Origin: Neobacillus sp. YX16
GTDB taxonomy: Bacteria > Bacillota > Bacilli > Bacillales > Cytobacillaceae
Length of the DNA: 64,000 bases
Assembly (NCBI RefSeq): GCF_030123505.1
Contig: NZ_CP126115.1
Span: 3,300,001-3,364,000, forward strand
Direction: 5' to 3'
Position 1 is the first letter of the stretch. Every line of letters starts with the position of its first letter. The position numbers and the translations under genes were made by a program. The notes under the pieces were generated by a model. The model had not been told where the DNA came from. It searched no databases and worked only from the letters and a program-made list of their open reading frames with translations. Of this stretch, positions 45,085 through 54,860 are shown one piece after another.

Positions 45085-46491
45085 TTATAATTGTATTAAT
45101 GATTGAACCAAAAGCTTTTCTTCTTCCTTTGTTACGGTTCTTAGGTCGATGATAAACTCATCCTTTTGAATTCGTCCGATAATGGCTGGTTTGAATTCTG
45201 TTCTCAATTTTCTTCCTACTTGTTCTGCAGTAAGGGCATGGTGTTTTAAAGAAATAACCATGGTTGGAAGTTGAACGTCCGGCATCGTTCCCCCGCCAAC
45301 TTGACTTGTACCAGGGAAAATTTTGGCCTGAAAATACTCAGTACCTTGTAACAAGTTTGTAACAAACCTCTTCGATCTTTCGTCTAATTCTTCAATAGAA
45401 ACTAATAAATCACGGATGGTGGGAATGTTTTGGACTCCCTTTTCCCCACGTGCGTAATCAATTAAGGTCCCTTCGAGTGCTGCTAAAGTCATTTTATCGA
45501 CCCGAACTACTCGGGCTAATTGGTGTTTTTTTAAACGATCAATAATTTTCTTTTTCCCAGCAATAATTCCAGCTTGAGGTCCACCCAGCAGCTTATCTCC
45601 ACTAAACGTTACAAGATCTGCTCCCATTTCAATGACTTCCTTCACAACAGGTTCTTCTCCGATTCCATGTTTTCTAAAGTCAAATAGTGCACCGCTGCCA
45701 AGGTCTTCATAAAAAATAACTTCTTCATCACGATTTGTAAGCTGTATGAGATCTTCGGTTTCCACTGATTTGGTAAAACCAATTACTTTAAAATTACTTG
45801 TATGTACTTTCATGACAATCGCCGTTTCAGGATTAAGCGCTTTTTCATAATCATATAAATGAGTTTTATTTGTTGTTCCGACTTCGATTAATTTCGCTCC
45901 GCTTTCTTCCATAATAGAGGAAATACGGAATGAACCGCCAATTTCTACTAACTGACCTCTTGATACAATTACTTCTTTATTTTCTGCAAGCGCTCTTAAT
46001 ACAAGATAAACGGCAGCAGCATTATTGTTGACGACCATTACTGCTTCTGCACCGGTAATTTCTTTAAGCAGAGCTTCTACATGGCTATGTCTGGAACCGC
46101 GCTCCCCTTCATTTAGCTTATATTCGAGGTTGGAGTAATTTTGCGCTGTTTCCACTACATGACTGATAGCATTATCGCTTAACCTTGCTCTCCCAAGGTT
46201 TGTATGAAGGATCGTTCCAGTACCATTGATTACTTTTTCAATTGTATAAGAAAATTGTTTTTTTATATTTACCGCTAATCGTTGAAAAACTTCATCTATA
46301 AATTGATTGGTGCCTGGAGTTGCACCATTCCAGTCTCCATTTAATAGTAACAGCCTAATTTGATCGACAGCTTCTTTTAACTGTTTTGTCAGCTGAGTAA
46401 CATCTAGATGATTCTCCCTAAGGAGAGCTTCGAACTGTTCATGATTTTGCAATTCATGGACAGCTGGAATTGAACGTAACCATTCCTTCAC
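45085..46491 (-). CDS. selA: L-seryl-tRNA(Sec) selenium transferase
   Basis: 468-residue PLP enzyme converting Ser-tRNA(Sec) to Sec-tRNA(Sec) with selenophosphate. Motifs: INGTGTILHTNLGRARLSD, HSHVEALLKEITGAEAVMVV, NNNAAAVYL, EDLGSGALFDF and TFSGDKLLGGPQAGII with the PLP lysine. Full length, with the SelA N-terminal domain. The neighbouring selD and SelW-like genes belong to the same pathway; the Hsp20-like gene lies between. Confidence 0.96.
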   Translation of the reverse strand: MKEWLRSIPAVHELQNHEQFEALLRENHLDVTQLTKQLKEAVDQIRLLLLNGDWNGATPGTNQFIDEVFQRLAVNIKKQFSYTIEKVINGTGTILHTNLGRARLSDNAISHVVETAQNYSNLEYKLNEGERGSRHSHVEALLKEITGAEAVMVVNNNAAAVYLVLRALAENKEVIVSRGQLVEIGGSFRISSIMEESGAKLIEVGTTNKTHLYDYEKALNPETAIVMKVHTSNFKVIGFTKSVETEDLIQLTNRDEEVIFYEDLGSGALFDFRKHGIGEEPVVKEVIEMGADLVTFSGDKLLGGPQAGIIAGKKKIIDRLKKHQLARVVRVDKMTLAALEGTLIDYARGEKGVQNIPTIRDLLVSIEELDERSKRFVTNLLQGTEYFQAKIFPGTSQVGGGTMPDVQLPTMVISLKHHALTAEQVGRKLRTEFKPAIIGRIQKDEFIIDLRTVTKEEEKLLVQSLIQL

Positions 46492-46587
46492 TACAAAAAC
46501 TCCTTTACTATTCCTACTTTATTCCTATTATACCATTTCACATTTTCATTCGGAATGAATAAAATAAACCGAGCAAGGGGGATCGTT

Positions 46588-46980
46588 ATGAAATCGAAAA
46601 AAAATATACAGCCAATTGATTTTGACCTTGTGGAAAAGTGGTTGGAAAACTACTGCCTTGATCCTCTAACTACCCAGGATGATTTGACTCAATTTCGAAT
46701 CGATTTATACGAAACAGATCAAGAATGGATTGTTGAGGCATTGCTTAACGAGTATAACAGCTCTGAAATTAAAGTTTTTATAGAAGATAAGAAACTGATT
46801 ATTACTGCTGATAAATCTTCCACGCCCTCTAATCAACAAAAAAGAGTTCGGACTATTCAATTCCCCTTTCAGGTTATTAATCAAAAAGTAACAGCAAATT
46901 ATATTAATGGAATATTAGAGGTTCTTATATCAAAATCTGAAAAAGGTTTAGGGAAAAATTGCTTTATCACACTGCCCTAA
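46588..46980 (+). CDS. Hsp20/alpha-crystallin-like protein
   Basis: 130 residues. The core resembles an alpha-crystallin domain: IDLYETDQEWIVEALLNEYN strand pattern, SEIKVFIEDKKLIITA, VRTIQFPFQV, and INGILEVLI which is the conserved beta-9 NGxLEV motif. It lacks the flexible C-terminal IxI. AAGGGGG precedes ATG 46588; earlier ATG 46555 has no site. It could be a small chaperone or spore coat-type CotP relative. It divides selA from the SelW-like gene, on the opposite strand. Confidence 0.7.
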   Translation: MKSKKNIQPIDFDLVEKWLENYCLDPLTTQDDLTQFRIDLYETDQEWIVEALLNEYNSSEIKVFIEDKKLIITADKSSTPSNQQKRVRTIQFPFQVINQKVTANYINGILEVLISKSEKGLGKNCFITLP

Positions 46981-47039
46981 GGTTTATCTTAAGGCATGAT
47001 TTTTTATCAGTCAGTTAACATGATATCTTTATAAAAAAC

Positions 47040-47079
47040 AATAAGCCCTCATATCTTATTTTGATATGAGGGCTATGTT
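47040..47079. terminator. Bidirectional terminator between Hsp20-like and SelW-like genes
   Basis: AGCCCTCATATC/GATATGAGGGCT 12-bp stem with 7-base loop. Confidence 0.8.
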
Positions 47080-47318
47080 TATTTTTCTGAAATTTTATTA
47101 ATGATATCCTCGGTGTCAGGAAATACACCCGTATCGAGTTTGGAATAAATCTTTTCTCCATTGACAGTTACTTCAAATGCTCCGCCGGATACAGGGATTA
47201 GTTCCATTTTTCCAATCTTTCGGTTAAAGTGCGTAAAAAGTTCTTCCGCGAAACTCGCGGCTTTTGGTGCGTAGTTTCATTGCATGCAAAATTCTACAAT
47301 TACATGATAGTTGTTCAT
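47079..47318 (-). CDS. SelW/SelT/SelH-type selenoprotein (Rdx family) with in-frame UGA (Sec14)
   Basis: 80 codons with a single in-frame TGA (47277-47279). Read through, the start is MNNYHVIVEFCMQ-Sec-NYA: the CxxU redox motif of the thioredoxin-like Rdx family, right after the first beta strand. The rest (FAEELFTHF, MELIPVSGGAFEVTVNGEKI, FPDTEDIINKISEK) follows the family. GGAGGAG site at proper spacing. A 6-bp GC-rich hairpin lies 16 bases after the UGA. Thiol-selenol oxidoreductase of unclear partner, cytosolic. It is divergent from selD. Confidence 0.92.
47246..47260 (-). promoter_or_regulatory. Bacterial SECIS candidate in the SelW-like gene
   Basis: Minus strand CCGCGA-GTT-TCGCGG. The loop G is about 23 bases after the UGA and the stem is perfect. 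Confidence 0.7.
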
Positions 47319-47469
47319 TTTAACTCCTCCGTGAATATAAATATATTTCCTACATTGACACAGTAAAAACATTTTATCGTAAGGATTTTTTCCTAGCAAA
47401 TTTTTTGCTTATATCTAGTATGTGCGATTTTTAATGGAAAGAGTTATACTAATAAATGGAGGTGGATTT

Positions 47470-48522
47470 ATGAGTGAGCAAGAGAAAATACGCCTAACCT
47501 CTTTATCAACTAAAGCAGGCTGAGGATGTAAAATTGGTCCTGAGGACCTAGCGCAAGTTTTGCGCCTATTACCAAAACAAGACTCTGTTCCAGAGTTGCT
47601 AGTGGGGCATGAAACTTCAGATGATGCAGGTGTTTATCAACTAACGGATTCGATTGCCTTAATTCAAACGGTCGATTTCTTTACTCCAATTGTGGACGAC
47701 CCATATATGTTTGGACAGATTACTGCGGCTAACGCATTAAGTGACGTTTATGCAATGGGTGGAGAACCAAAAACGGTCTTAAATATTGTAGCATATCCAA
47801 TAAAGAAGCTTGGTGCAGAGATGCTTTCAGATATTCTCCGCGGAGCAGCAGATAAAGTAAAGGAAGCTGGAGCACTTACCGTTGGAGGTCATTCCATTGA
47901 TGATCAAGAGCCTAAATTTGGTCTTTCTGTTACGGGAATTGTTCATCCAGATAAGGTTTGGAAGAATGTTGGAGCGAAGCCCGGAGATGTATTGGTTATA
48001 ACAAAGCCGATTGGTGTTGGTATTATCACTACCGGGATTAAGCGGAGTGTGGTAACACCTCAACAAGAACAAATTGTCACAGAAACAATGGCTGAGTTAA
48101 ATAAGACGGCTGCAAAAATTTTAATGAACTATCATCCTCATGCTGTAACGGATGTAACAGGCTTTGGCTTGTTAGGACATAGCAGTGAAATGGCACGCGG
48201 AAGTAATGTGAGCTTTGAGATTTCCTACTCTAAGGTTCCAATTCTTGAAGGTGCATTAGAGTTAGCGAGAGATGGAGTGGTCCCAGGTGGATCAAAGTCA
48301 AATCACAAATGGATACTCGAAGATGTTGAATATGAAGACTTGCTTTCTGAGGAACAATTAGTTCTATGTGATGCTATCACTTCTGGGGGGCTGCTCGTTT
48401 CCATGAGTGAAGAAGAAGCTGTCCAATATGTGGACAATCTTCATTTAGCAGGAAAACAGCATGCTGCTATTGTTGGCAGGGTTACCGAAAAGAAAGAGAA
48501 ATTAATTTATGCGAAAAGATAA
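47470..48522 (+). CDS. selD: Selenide, water dikinase, itself a selenoprotein (UGA at codon 18)
   Basis: 350 residues including Sec. ATG at 47470 follows GGAGGTG; codons 12-17 read LSTKAG, then TGA (47521-47523), then GCK, the position of catalytic Cys/Sec in the glycine-rich loop. The remaining kinase includes SDVYAMGGEPKTVLNIVAYP, ALTVGGHSIDDQEPKFG, VTDVTGFGLLGHSSEMA and PGGSKSN. It makes selenophosphate from selenide and ATP. A 6-bp GTT-loop hairpin follows 27 bases after the UGA. A frame beginning at 47560 covers only the part after the UGA. Confidence 0.97.
47551..47565 (+). promoter_or_regulatory. Bacterial SECIS candidate in selD
   Basis: GCGCAA-GTT-TTGCGC, loop G 34 bases after the UGA. 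A second small hairpin GGTCC-TGA-GGACC (47537-47549) lies between. Confidence 0.65.
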
Positions 48523-48556
48523 CAGCGTGGCGCGCATGCCACGTTGTTTTTTTATA
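48522..48556 (+). terminator. Terminator of selD
   Basis: AACAGCGTGGC/GCCACGTTGTT stem followed by T7. Confidence 0.85.
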
Positions 48557-48627
48557 AAAACCGTACAGCTTTTACAATTAGCTATATAAAAACCTAAAAT
48601 ATGCACAAAATGACTATTTTGAAACAT

Positions 48628-48668
48628 AAAAAAAATAGATGCCCGATTAAATCAGGTCATCTATTTCT
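48628..48668 (-). terminator. Terminator of the threonine dehydrogenase gene
   Basis: AAATAGATG/CATCTATTT outer stem with inner CC/GG, and T-rich on the minus strand. Confidence 0.75.
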
Positions 48669-48686
48669 ATCAGAACACTTACAAAA

Positions 48687-49652
48687 TTAGGCTCGAGTTT
48701 TGTTCATTGTTAGTTTATTTGTAAGTTTACTAATCATATCTTCTGTCATTTTCGCTAAATCATATTCGAATTTAAAGCCCCACTCTTCTTCTGCGGCAAT
48801 GGCATCGATTGAATTTGGCCAGCTGTCAGCAATTGTTTGACGAACAGGATCAACATTATACATCAGCTCAAAATTAGGAATATGTTTCTTAATTTCATTG
48901 GCAATTCCTTCAGGATCAAAGCTCATCGCCGTTACATTAAACGAATTACGGTGTTTAAGCTTGCATGGGTCTGCCTCCATCAAGTCGATAATCGCATTCA
49001 ATGCATCGGGCATATACATCATATCCATGTAAGTCCCTTTGTCGATGTAGGATGTATATCTGCCATTTTTAATGGCTTCATAGTAAATTTCAACCGCGTA
49101 GTCCGTAGTTCCCCCACCAGGCAGTGCAACGTACGAAATCAAGCCTGGGAAACGTAATCCCCTCGTGTCGACTCCGAACTTTTGATAATAATAATCTCCT
49201 AAAAGCTCACCAGCTACTTTGTTCACTCCATACATCGTGGTCGGACGCATAATCGTGTCCTGTGGTGTGCTGTCTTTGGGTGTTGAAGGACCAAAAGCAC
49301 CAATTGAGCTCGGTGTGAAAAACTGTGCATTATGCTCTCTGGCAGTTTCTAACGCATTCATCAAACCACCCATATTTAAGTTCCAAGCTAAAACGGGCTT
49401 TGCCTCTGCTGTAGCAGAAAGTAATGCGGCTAAGTGCATAACCGTATCCACCTTATATTTCTTCGCTACTTCACCCATTCTATTTAAATCTGTTACATCA
49501 ACAGTTTCGAAGGGGCCGCTCTCTGCTGCCTCACTGTCATTCTTTTTAATATCAGTAGCAATAACATTATCATGACCATACGTTTCCCGTAATTTCATCG
49601 TAAGCTCAGAACCAATCTGTCCTAATGCACCTGTAATTAAAATTCGTTTCAT
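48687..49652 (-). CDS. L-threonine 3-dehydrogenase, SDR (epimerase-like) type
   Basis: 321-residue extended SDR enzyme oxidising threonine to 2-amino-3-ketobutyrate. [23 protein letters not shown] loop, [19 protein letters not shown] and catalytic YxxxK as [11 protein letters not shown]. It differs from the zinc-dependent MDR Tdh of B. subtilis and E. coli. It follows kbl by 58 bases on the same strand and together they degrade threonine to glycine and acetyl-CoA. Confidence 0.88.
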   Translation of the reverse strand: MKRILITGALGQIGSELTMKLRETYGHDNVIATDIKKNDSEAAESGPFETVDVTDLNRMGEVAKKYKVDTVMHLAALLSATAEAKPVLAWNLNMGGLMNALETAREHNAQFFTPSSIGAFGPSTPKDSTPQDTIMRPTTMYGVNKVAGELLGDYYYQKFGVDTRGLRFPGLISYVALPGGGTTDYAVEIYYEAIKNGRYTSYIDKGTYMDMMYMPDALNAIIDLMEADPCKLKHRNSFNVTAMSFDPEGIANEIKKHIPNFELMYNVDPVRQTIADSWPNSIDAIAAEEEWGFKFEYDLAKMTEDMISKLTNKLTMNKTRA

Positions 49653-49710
49653 TCTTCTCCGTCCTCTTCACATATGTCATAATATCTCGCCCATTGAAGG
49701 GTTTCTATGA

Positions 49711-50901
49711 TTAAATAATGCCCATATCCTTGCCGACTTTCTCATATATAGCAATGGCTTCATCAAGCATTTCTTTCGTATGTGCAGCTGTTGGCATATT
49801 ACGAACACGTCCTGTTCCTTTTGGCACCGTAGGGAATACAATCGCCTTAGCATAAACTCCCTCTTCATTTAAACGTTTGCTGAATTGCTGCGTTAACGCT
49901 TCGTCACCAATAATACATGGCGTAATCGGTGTCTCACTGTTTCCAATATTAAAGCCTAATTCCTTTAAGCCTTTTTTGAGATAATCTCCATTTTCCCAAA
50001 GCTTTTTGTTAAGCTCGGTGCTTTCCATTAAGATTTCAATTGATGTCTTGCTTGCTGCTACATCTGCGGGTGTTAAAGATGTAGAGAATAGGAATGGACG
50101 ACTGCGAACCTTTAACCAGTCAATTAAATTCTTCTTCCCTGCAACATAGCCACCTACTACACCAATAGCCTTTGAGAGGGTTCCGATTTGGAAATCAATT
50201 TTATCAGACAAGCCGAAATGCTTAACAGTCCCCGCTCCATCACCAAGGACACCCGATCCATGTGCATCATCTACATATGTAATCAGGTCGAATTCTTCAG
50301 CAATTTTAACGATTTCTGGTAATAATGCAATGTCCCCATCCATTGAGAAAACGCCATCGGTAATTACCATGATTTTATTGTATTGCCCAGATTCCTTCGC
50401 TTCCTTCGCCTTTCTACGTAAATCTTCCATATCCGAGTGGTTTACACGTATAATTTTCGCTCTTGATAGACGACAGCCGTCAATAATGGAAGCATGGTTT
50501 AATTCATCGGATAAAATCGCATCATTTTTATCCATAACAGCCGAAATAGCAGCCATGTTACAATTGAAACCAGATTGATAGGCGATCGCTGCTTCTGTAT
50601 GTTTAAATTCTGCTAGCTTCTCTTCCAGCTCAACATGAAGCTTTAAAGTTCCATTAATCGTACGAACAGCTCCGGCTCCTACACCATATGTTTCAACTGC
50701 CTCCGCTGCTGCTTCTTTTAATCGTTCATCTGTTGCTAATCCTAGGTAGTTATTGGAAGAAAGATTGACTAACTGTTTACCATTTATTGTAATCATTGGA
50801 CCATTAGGACTTTCTAATGGATCGATGACATTGTATAGACCCTTCCCTTTTAAATCTTCAAGGTTTTCGTTTAAAAATTGCTCCAAAATCGTACTGGACA
50901 C
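49711..50901 (-). CDS. kbl: Glycine C-acetyltransferase (2-amino-3-ketobutyrate CoA ligase)
   Basis: 396-residue alpha-oxoamine synthase, PLP-dependent: [30 protein letters not shown] and [18 protein letters not shown] with the PLP lysine. Splits 2-amino-3-ketobutyrate with CoA. Start is GTG at 50901 (GTGTCCAGTACG) behind AAGGGGG. First gene of the kbl-tdh operon. A hairpin TGTCCG/CGGACA lies 40 bases upstream (50939-50958). Confidence 0.93.
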   Translation of the reverse strand: MSSTILEQFLNENLEDLKGKGLYNVIDPLESPNGPMITINGKQLVNLSSNNYLGLATDERLKEAAAEAVETYGVGAGAVRTINGTLKLHVELEEKLAEFKHTEAAIAYQSGFNCNMAAISAVMDKNDAILSDELNHASIIDGCRLSRAKIIRVNHSDMEDLRRKAKEAKESGQYNKIMVITDGVFSMDGDIALLPEIVKIAEEFDLITYVDDAHGSGVLGDGAGTVKHFGLSDKIDFQIGTLSKAIGVVGGYVAGKKNLIDWLKVRSRPFLFSTSLTPADVAASKTSIEILMESTELNKKLWENGDYLKKGLKELGFNIGNSETPITPCIIGDEALTQQFSKRLNEEGVYAKAIVFPTVPKGTGRVRNMPTAAHTKEMLDEAIAIYEKVGKDMGII

Positions 50902-51165
50902 AAAAATTCCCCCTTATTGTCGTTAATAGAAAAACATTTGTCCGTCTCAGGCGGACAGTTAGGTGTTCGATAAATACCAGTATAAAAGGATTTCTGTAAT
51001 ATACTTTACCACGATTTTAATGAAATGTGCATACCTAGAGGACATTCCGTGTAAAAAATTTTCATTATTAGGTTATCCAATTAGAAATCAGGTTATTTTT
51101 CAAATGGAGGAAAAAATGTATAATGGAAGGCATACTCTTGTTTAACCATAGAAAGGATGTACCAC

Positions 51166-51453
51166 GTGGAGTTATTGTCATCACTTTTTTACACAATTAT
51201 CGTTGGCGGTATATTTGTCTTCATTTTTATTTACCTTTATGATTTGTTATTTGGAGAGAAACAACAAAAACAAATTCGTAAAATCCAAAAATACTACCGT
51301 CAAGAAAACATCAAAAAAATAGAACTGCTCGAGCATCAACCGAAAAAATACACCTTATATCAGGTGAAAACAGATAAAGAAACAAAACGAGTGAAAATAA
51401 AGCCAGGCTATAAAGTGGTCAAAATGGTAAAGAAAAAAGAACCTTCCCAGTAG
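51166..51453 (+). CDS. Small membrane protein with basic cytosolic tail
   Basis: 95 residues: one transmembrane helix (YTIIVGGIFVFIFIYLYDLL) then a strongly basic helical tail (KKIELLEHQPKKYTLYQVKT). Unrecognised. GAAAGG at 51151-51156 fits the GTG at 51166; an ATG at 51157 overlaps that site. A -10-like TATAAT at 51118 lies upstream. Terminator at its 3' end. Confidence 0.55.
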   Translation: MELLSSLFYTIIVGGIFVFIFIYLYDLLFGEKQQKQIRKIQKYYRQENIKKIELLEHQPKKYTLYQVKTDKETKRVKIKPGYKVVKMVKKKEPSQ

Positions 51454-51476
51454 TATTGGGATAGGTTCTTTTCGTT
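51437..51476. terminator. Bidirectional terminator
   Basis: AAAGAACC/GGTTCTTT outer stem with CCCA/GG inner pairing, serving the 95-aa gene and the nitronate monooxygenase gene. Confidence 0.75.
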
Positions 51477-52473
51477 ATTTTAAAGTTAATCTGCTTAATT
51501 TCGCAGAAGTTTGATTAACTTTTTCCAGGGCTTCTTGGTATTCCATTTCTAAGCGATTGATAATATCTGATGCAGATTCAATTTTATCAATTGCTCCTAC
51601 ACCGTGTCCTGCCGACCAGATATCACGCCACGCTTTGGCATCTGACTTACCTTGTAAACCATCAAAGTCCACTTTTTCCTTTTTAATCAATTGTTCAGGA
51701 TCCATACCTTCCTTAACGATACTTGGAATGAGCATATTTGCCTTAACTCCAGAAAAAGCATCGGTTAAAATGATATCCTCCTGTGTCGATTTGACAAGCA
51801 TTTCTCGGTATTCATCATTTGCCATACTTTCAGTTGCTACAATAAATCGTGTTCCCATATAAGCTAAGTCAGCCCCAGCTGCCTGTGCAGCTAATATCCC
51901 CTTACCCGTTGAGATAGCTCCCGCAAGAACAATGATTCCATCCCAGAAGGTGCGGACCATATCAACAAAAGCGAAGCTGTTAATTTGTCCGCTGTGTCCA
52001 CCCGCACCGCTTGCAACTAAAATTAAACCGTCAACACCTGTTTCTGCAGCTTTTCGGGCAAACTTGAGATCGCTGACATCGGAAAAAACCAGCCCTCCAT
52101 ATTCATGTACAATTTCAACAACATGTTTTGGACTACCTAAAGAAGTGATAACTAATTGAGGTTTGTGTTTTTTTATTAAAGCCAATTCATCCTGAAGACG
52201 ACTATAGGTGCTATGTACAACCATATTCATAGCCCATGGTGCAATTTTACGCTCCGGATTTGCCGCCCTAGCATCTGCTAATTCATCATTTAACTGCCCC
52301 ATCCATTGATCAAGTAGCTCGATGGGCCTTGCATTTGGTGCCGGAAATGAACCGATGACACCATTTAAGCAGCAATTCTTTACTAGTTCCGGACCTGAAA
52401 CCAAAAACATCGGTGCCGAAATGACAGGCAGCCGAAGCTGATTCCACCAATTTTCAGGGATTGATTTTTGCAT
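51475..52473 (-). CDS. Nitronate monooxygenase family flavoprotein
   Basis: 332-residue FMN TIM barrel of the 2-nitropropane dioxygenase family: LPVISAPMFLVSGPELVKNC, DGLILVASGAGGHSGQIN with the conserved His loop and AAQAAGADLAYMGTRFIAT-type FMN-phosphate segment. Oxidises alkyl nitronates; some relatives are enoyl-ACP reductases (FabK), but the glycine/His loop here fits NMO. Single gene. Confidence 0.85.
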   Translation of the reverse strand: MQKSIPENWWNQLRLPVISAPMFLVSGPELVKNCCLNGVIGSFPAPNARPIELLDQWMGQLNDELADARAANPERKIAPWAMNMVVHSTYSRLQDELALIKKHKPQLVITSLGSPKHVVEIVHEYGGLVFSDVSDLKFARKAAETGVDGLILVASGAGGHSGQINSFAFVDMVRTFWDGIIVLAGAISTGKGILAAQAAGADLAYMGTRFIVATESMANDEYREMLVKSTQEDIILTDAFSGVKANMLIPSIVKEGMDPEQLIKKEKVDFDGLQGKSDAKAWRDIWSAGHGVGAIDKIESASDIINRLEMEYQEALEKVNQTSAKLSRLTLK

Positions 52474-52699
52474 TTAAGACTCTCCTTCATTTTGGAATTT
52501 TCTGAATAGACTTCCTACTTAAATAGTACCTGAAAATGAATGGTTATTCAATCATAGAGTGAAGCCTTTTATTATAATGAATAAAGCGTTTTCCTGACAC
52601 GAACAATGGGGTTTTAAAAATCACGATCGTTCGTCTTTTGCCAAAAAACAATTGATTTCCTTTTTCACCATGTTATAATGTGTGTATAAATTCATAGGT

Positions 52700-52775
52700 T
52701 TCACTCATATAATCGCAGGGATATGGCCTGCAAGTTTCTACCGGATTGCCGTTAACAATCTGACTATGAGTGGGT
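52700..52775 (+). ncRNA. Guanine-type purine riboswitch
   Basis: P1 arms CACTCAT/ATGAGTG enclose ATAATCGCAGGGATATGGCC and GTTTCTACCGGATTGCCG-type loops with the conserved TAT, TTTCTACC and GACTATG core. The specificity base before TATG is C, so guanine (xpt type) rather than adenine. It is followed by a terminator at 52818-52880. Confidence 0.95.
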
Positions 52776-52817
52776 AATGAAGTAACGCTATTTTTTTGGC
52801 GTTCCATTATTGGTCTA

Positions 52818-53495
<678 letters not shown>

Positions 53496-53496
<1 letters not shown>

Positions 53497-54809
53497 TGAA
53501 ACAACATCCATTTAAAATCGCATCTTTAGGAATTCAACATGTGCTAGCAATGTATGCAGGAGCCGTGATCGTTCCTCTTATCGTCGGAGGAGCTTTAAAC
53601 CTTACTGGAGAACAATTAACCTATTTAGTGTCGATTGATATCTTGATGTGCGGGATTGCGACTATTTTACAAGTTTGGCAGAATCGCTTTTTCGGAATTG
53701 GCTTGCCGATCGTTTTGGGCTGTACGTTTACTGCAGTAGGACCAATGATTGCAATTGGCGGAGAATACGGTGTTTCATCCATTTACGGCTCGATCCTAGT
53801 CTCTGGATTAATTGTTGTCTTGATAGCCAGTTTCTTTAGTAAGTTAATTAAATTCTTCCCGCCTGTTGTGACGGGATCGGTTGTTACGATCATTGGCATT
53901 ACCCTTATTCCAGTTGCGATGAATAATATCGCTGGCGGACAAGGAAGTCCTGATTTTGGCAGTCTTTCAAATATCAGTTTAGCTTTTGGAACTTTATTAT
54001 TCATCATTTTGCTTTATCGTTTTACAAAAGGATTTATTCGTTCTGTTGCAATTCTTCTTGGTTTAGCAGGTGGAACAATTGCGGCTGCATTAATGGGTAA
54101 GGTGAATTTTGCGGCAGTTGGTGATGCGTCATGGTTCCATATGGTAAAGCCTTTTTATTTCGGTACTCCTACCTTTGAATGGACACCGATTATCACAATG
54201 ACCCTTGTTGCAATTGTAAGTTTAGTAGAATCTACAGGTGTCTACTTCGCTCTAAGTGATATCACCGGAAGAAAGCTTAAGGAGACTGATTTAGCTAAAG
54301 GTTATCGTGCAGAAGGTCTTGCGATCATGCTTGGAGCTTTATTTAATGCATTCCCATATACAACCTACTCACAAAACGTAGGACTTGTACAACTTTCAGG
54401 TGTCAAAACTAAAAATGTTATCTATACAATGGGAACAATGTTAATTATCTTAGGATTCGTTCCTAAAATTGGTGCTTTAACAACAGTTATACCTACCCCT
54501 GTTTTAGGCGGAGCAATGGTGGCTATGTTCGGAATGGTTATTGCTTATGGAATTAAAATGTTAAGTAAAGTAGAATTTTCTTCACAGGAAAATCTGTTAA
54601 TTATTGCTTGTTCTGTAGGAATGGGTCTTGGTGTTACCGCTGTTCCTGATTTATTTGTACAGCTTCCAGAAAGTGTGAAAATCCTAACCAATAATGGGAT
54701 TGTTGCTGGAAGCTTGACTGCCATTTTCTTGAATATTGTGTTTAATGTCGCTAGACCAAGAAAGCAAAGTCAATCTTCAGAAGTTAGCGGCCAAAGTGTT
54801 GCTTTATAG
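53496..54809 (+). CDS. pbuX: Xanthine permease
   Basis: 437-residue nucleobase:cation symporter (NCS2) with 12-14 helices: HVLAMYAGAVIVPLIVGGAL, the QNRFFGIGLPIVLGCTFTAV motif and VESTGVYFALSDITGRKL. Imports xanthine for Xpt. Controlled by the guanine riboswitch. Confidence 0.93.
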
Positions 54810-54812
54810 GAA

Positions 54813-54857
54813 TGAAAAAAGCTGCCTAGGTTCAGATTGAACCTGGCAGCTTTTTCA
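54813..54857. terminator. Bidirectional terminator between pbuX and the ger operon
   Basis: AAAAAGCTGCC/GGCAGCTTTTT with inner AGGTTCA/TGAACCT. Confidence 0.88.
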
Positions 54858-54860
54858 TTT

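Noticed and set aside
47560..48522. selD starting at 47560 (320 residues, lacking the active site)
   Set aside because: No ribosome site at 47560, and the upstream frame with GGAGGTG and LSTKAG-UGA-GCK matches Sec-containing SelD.
50939..50958. Riboswitch or T-box upstream of kbl
   Set aside because: Only a short TGTCCG/CGGACA hairpin; no conserved T-box or aptamer motif.
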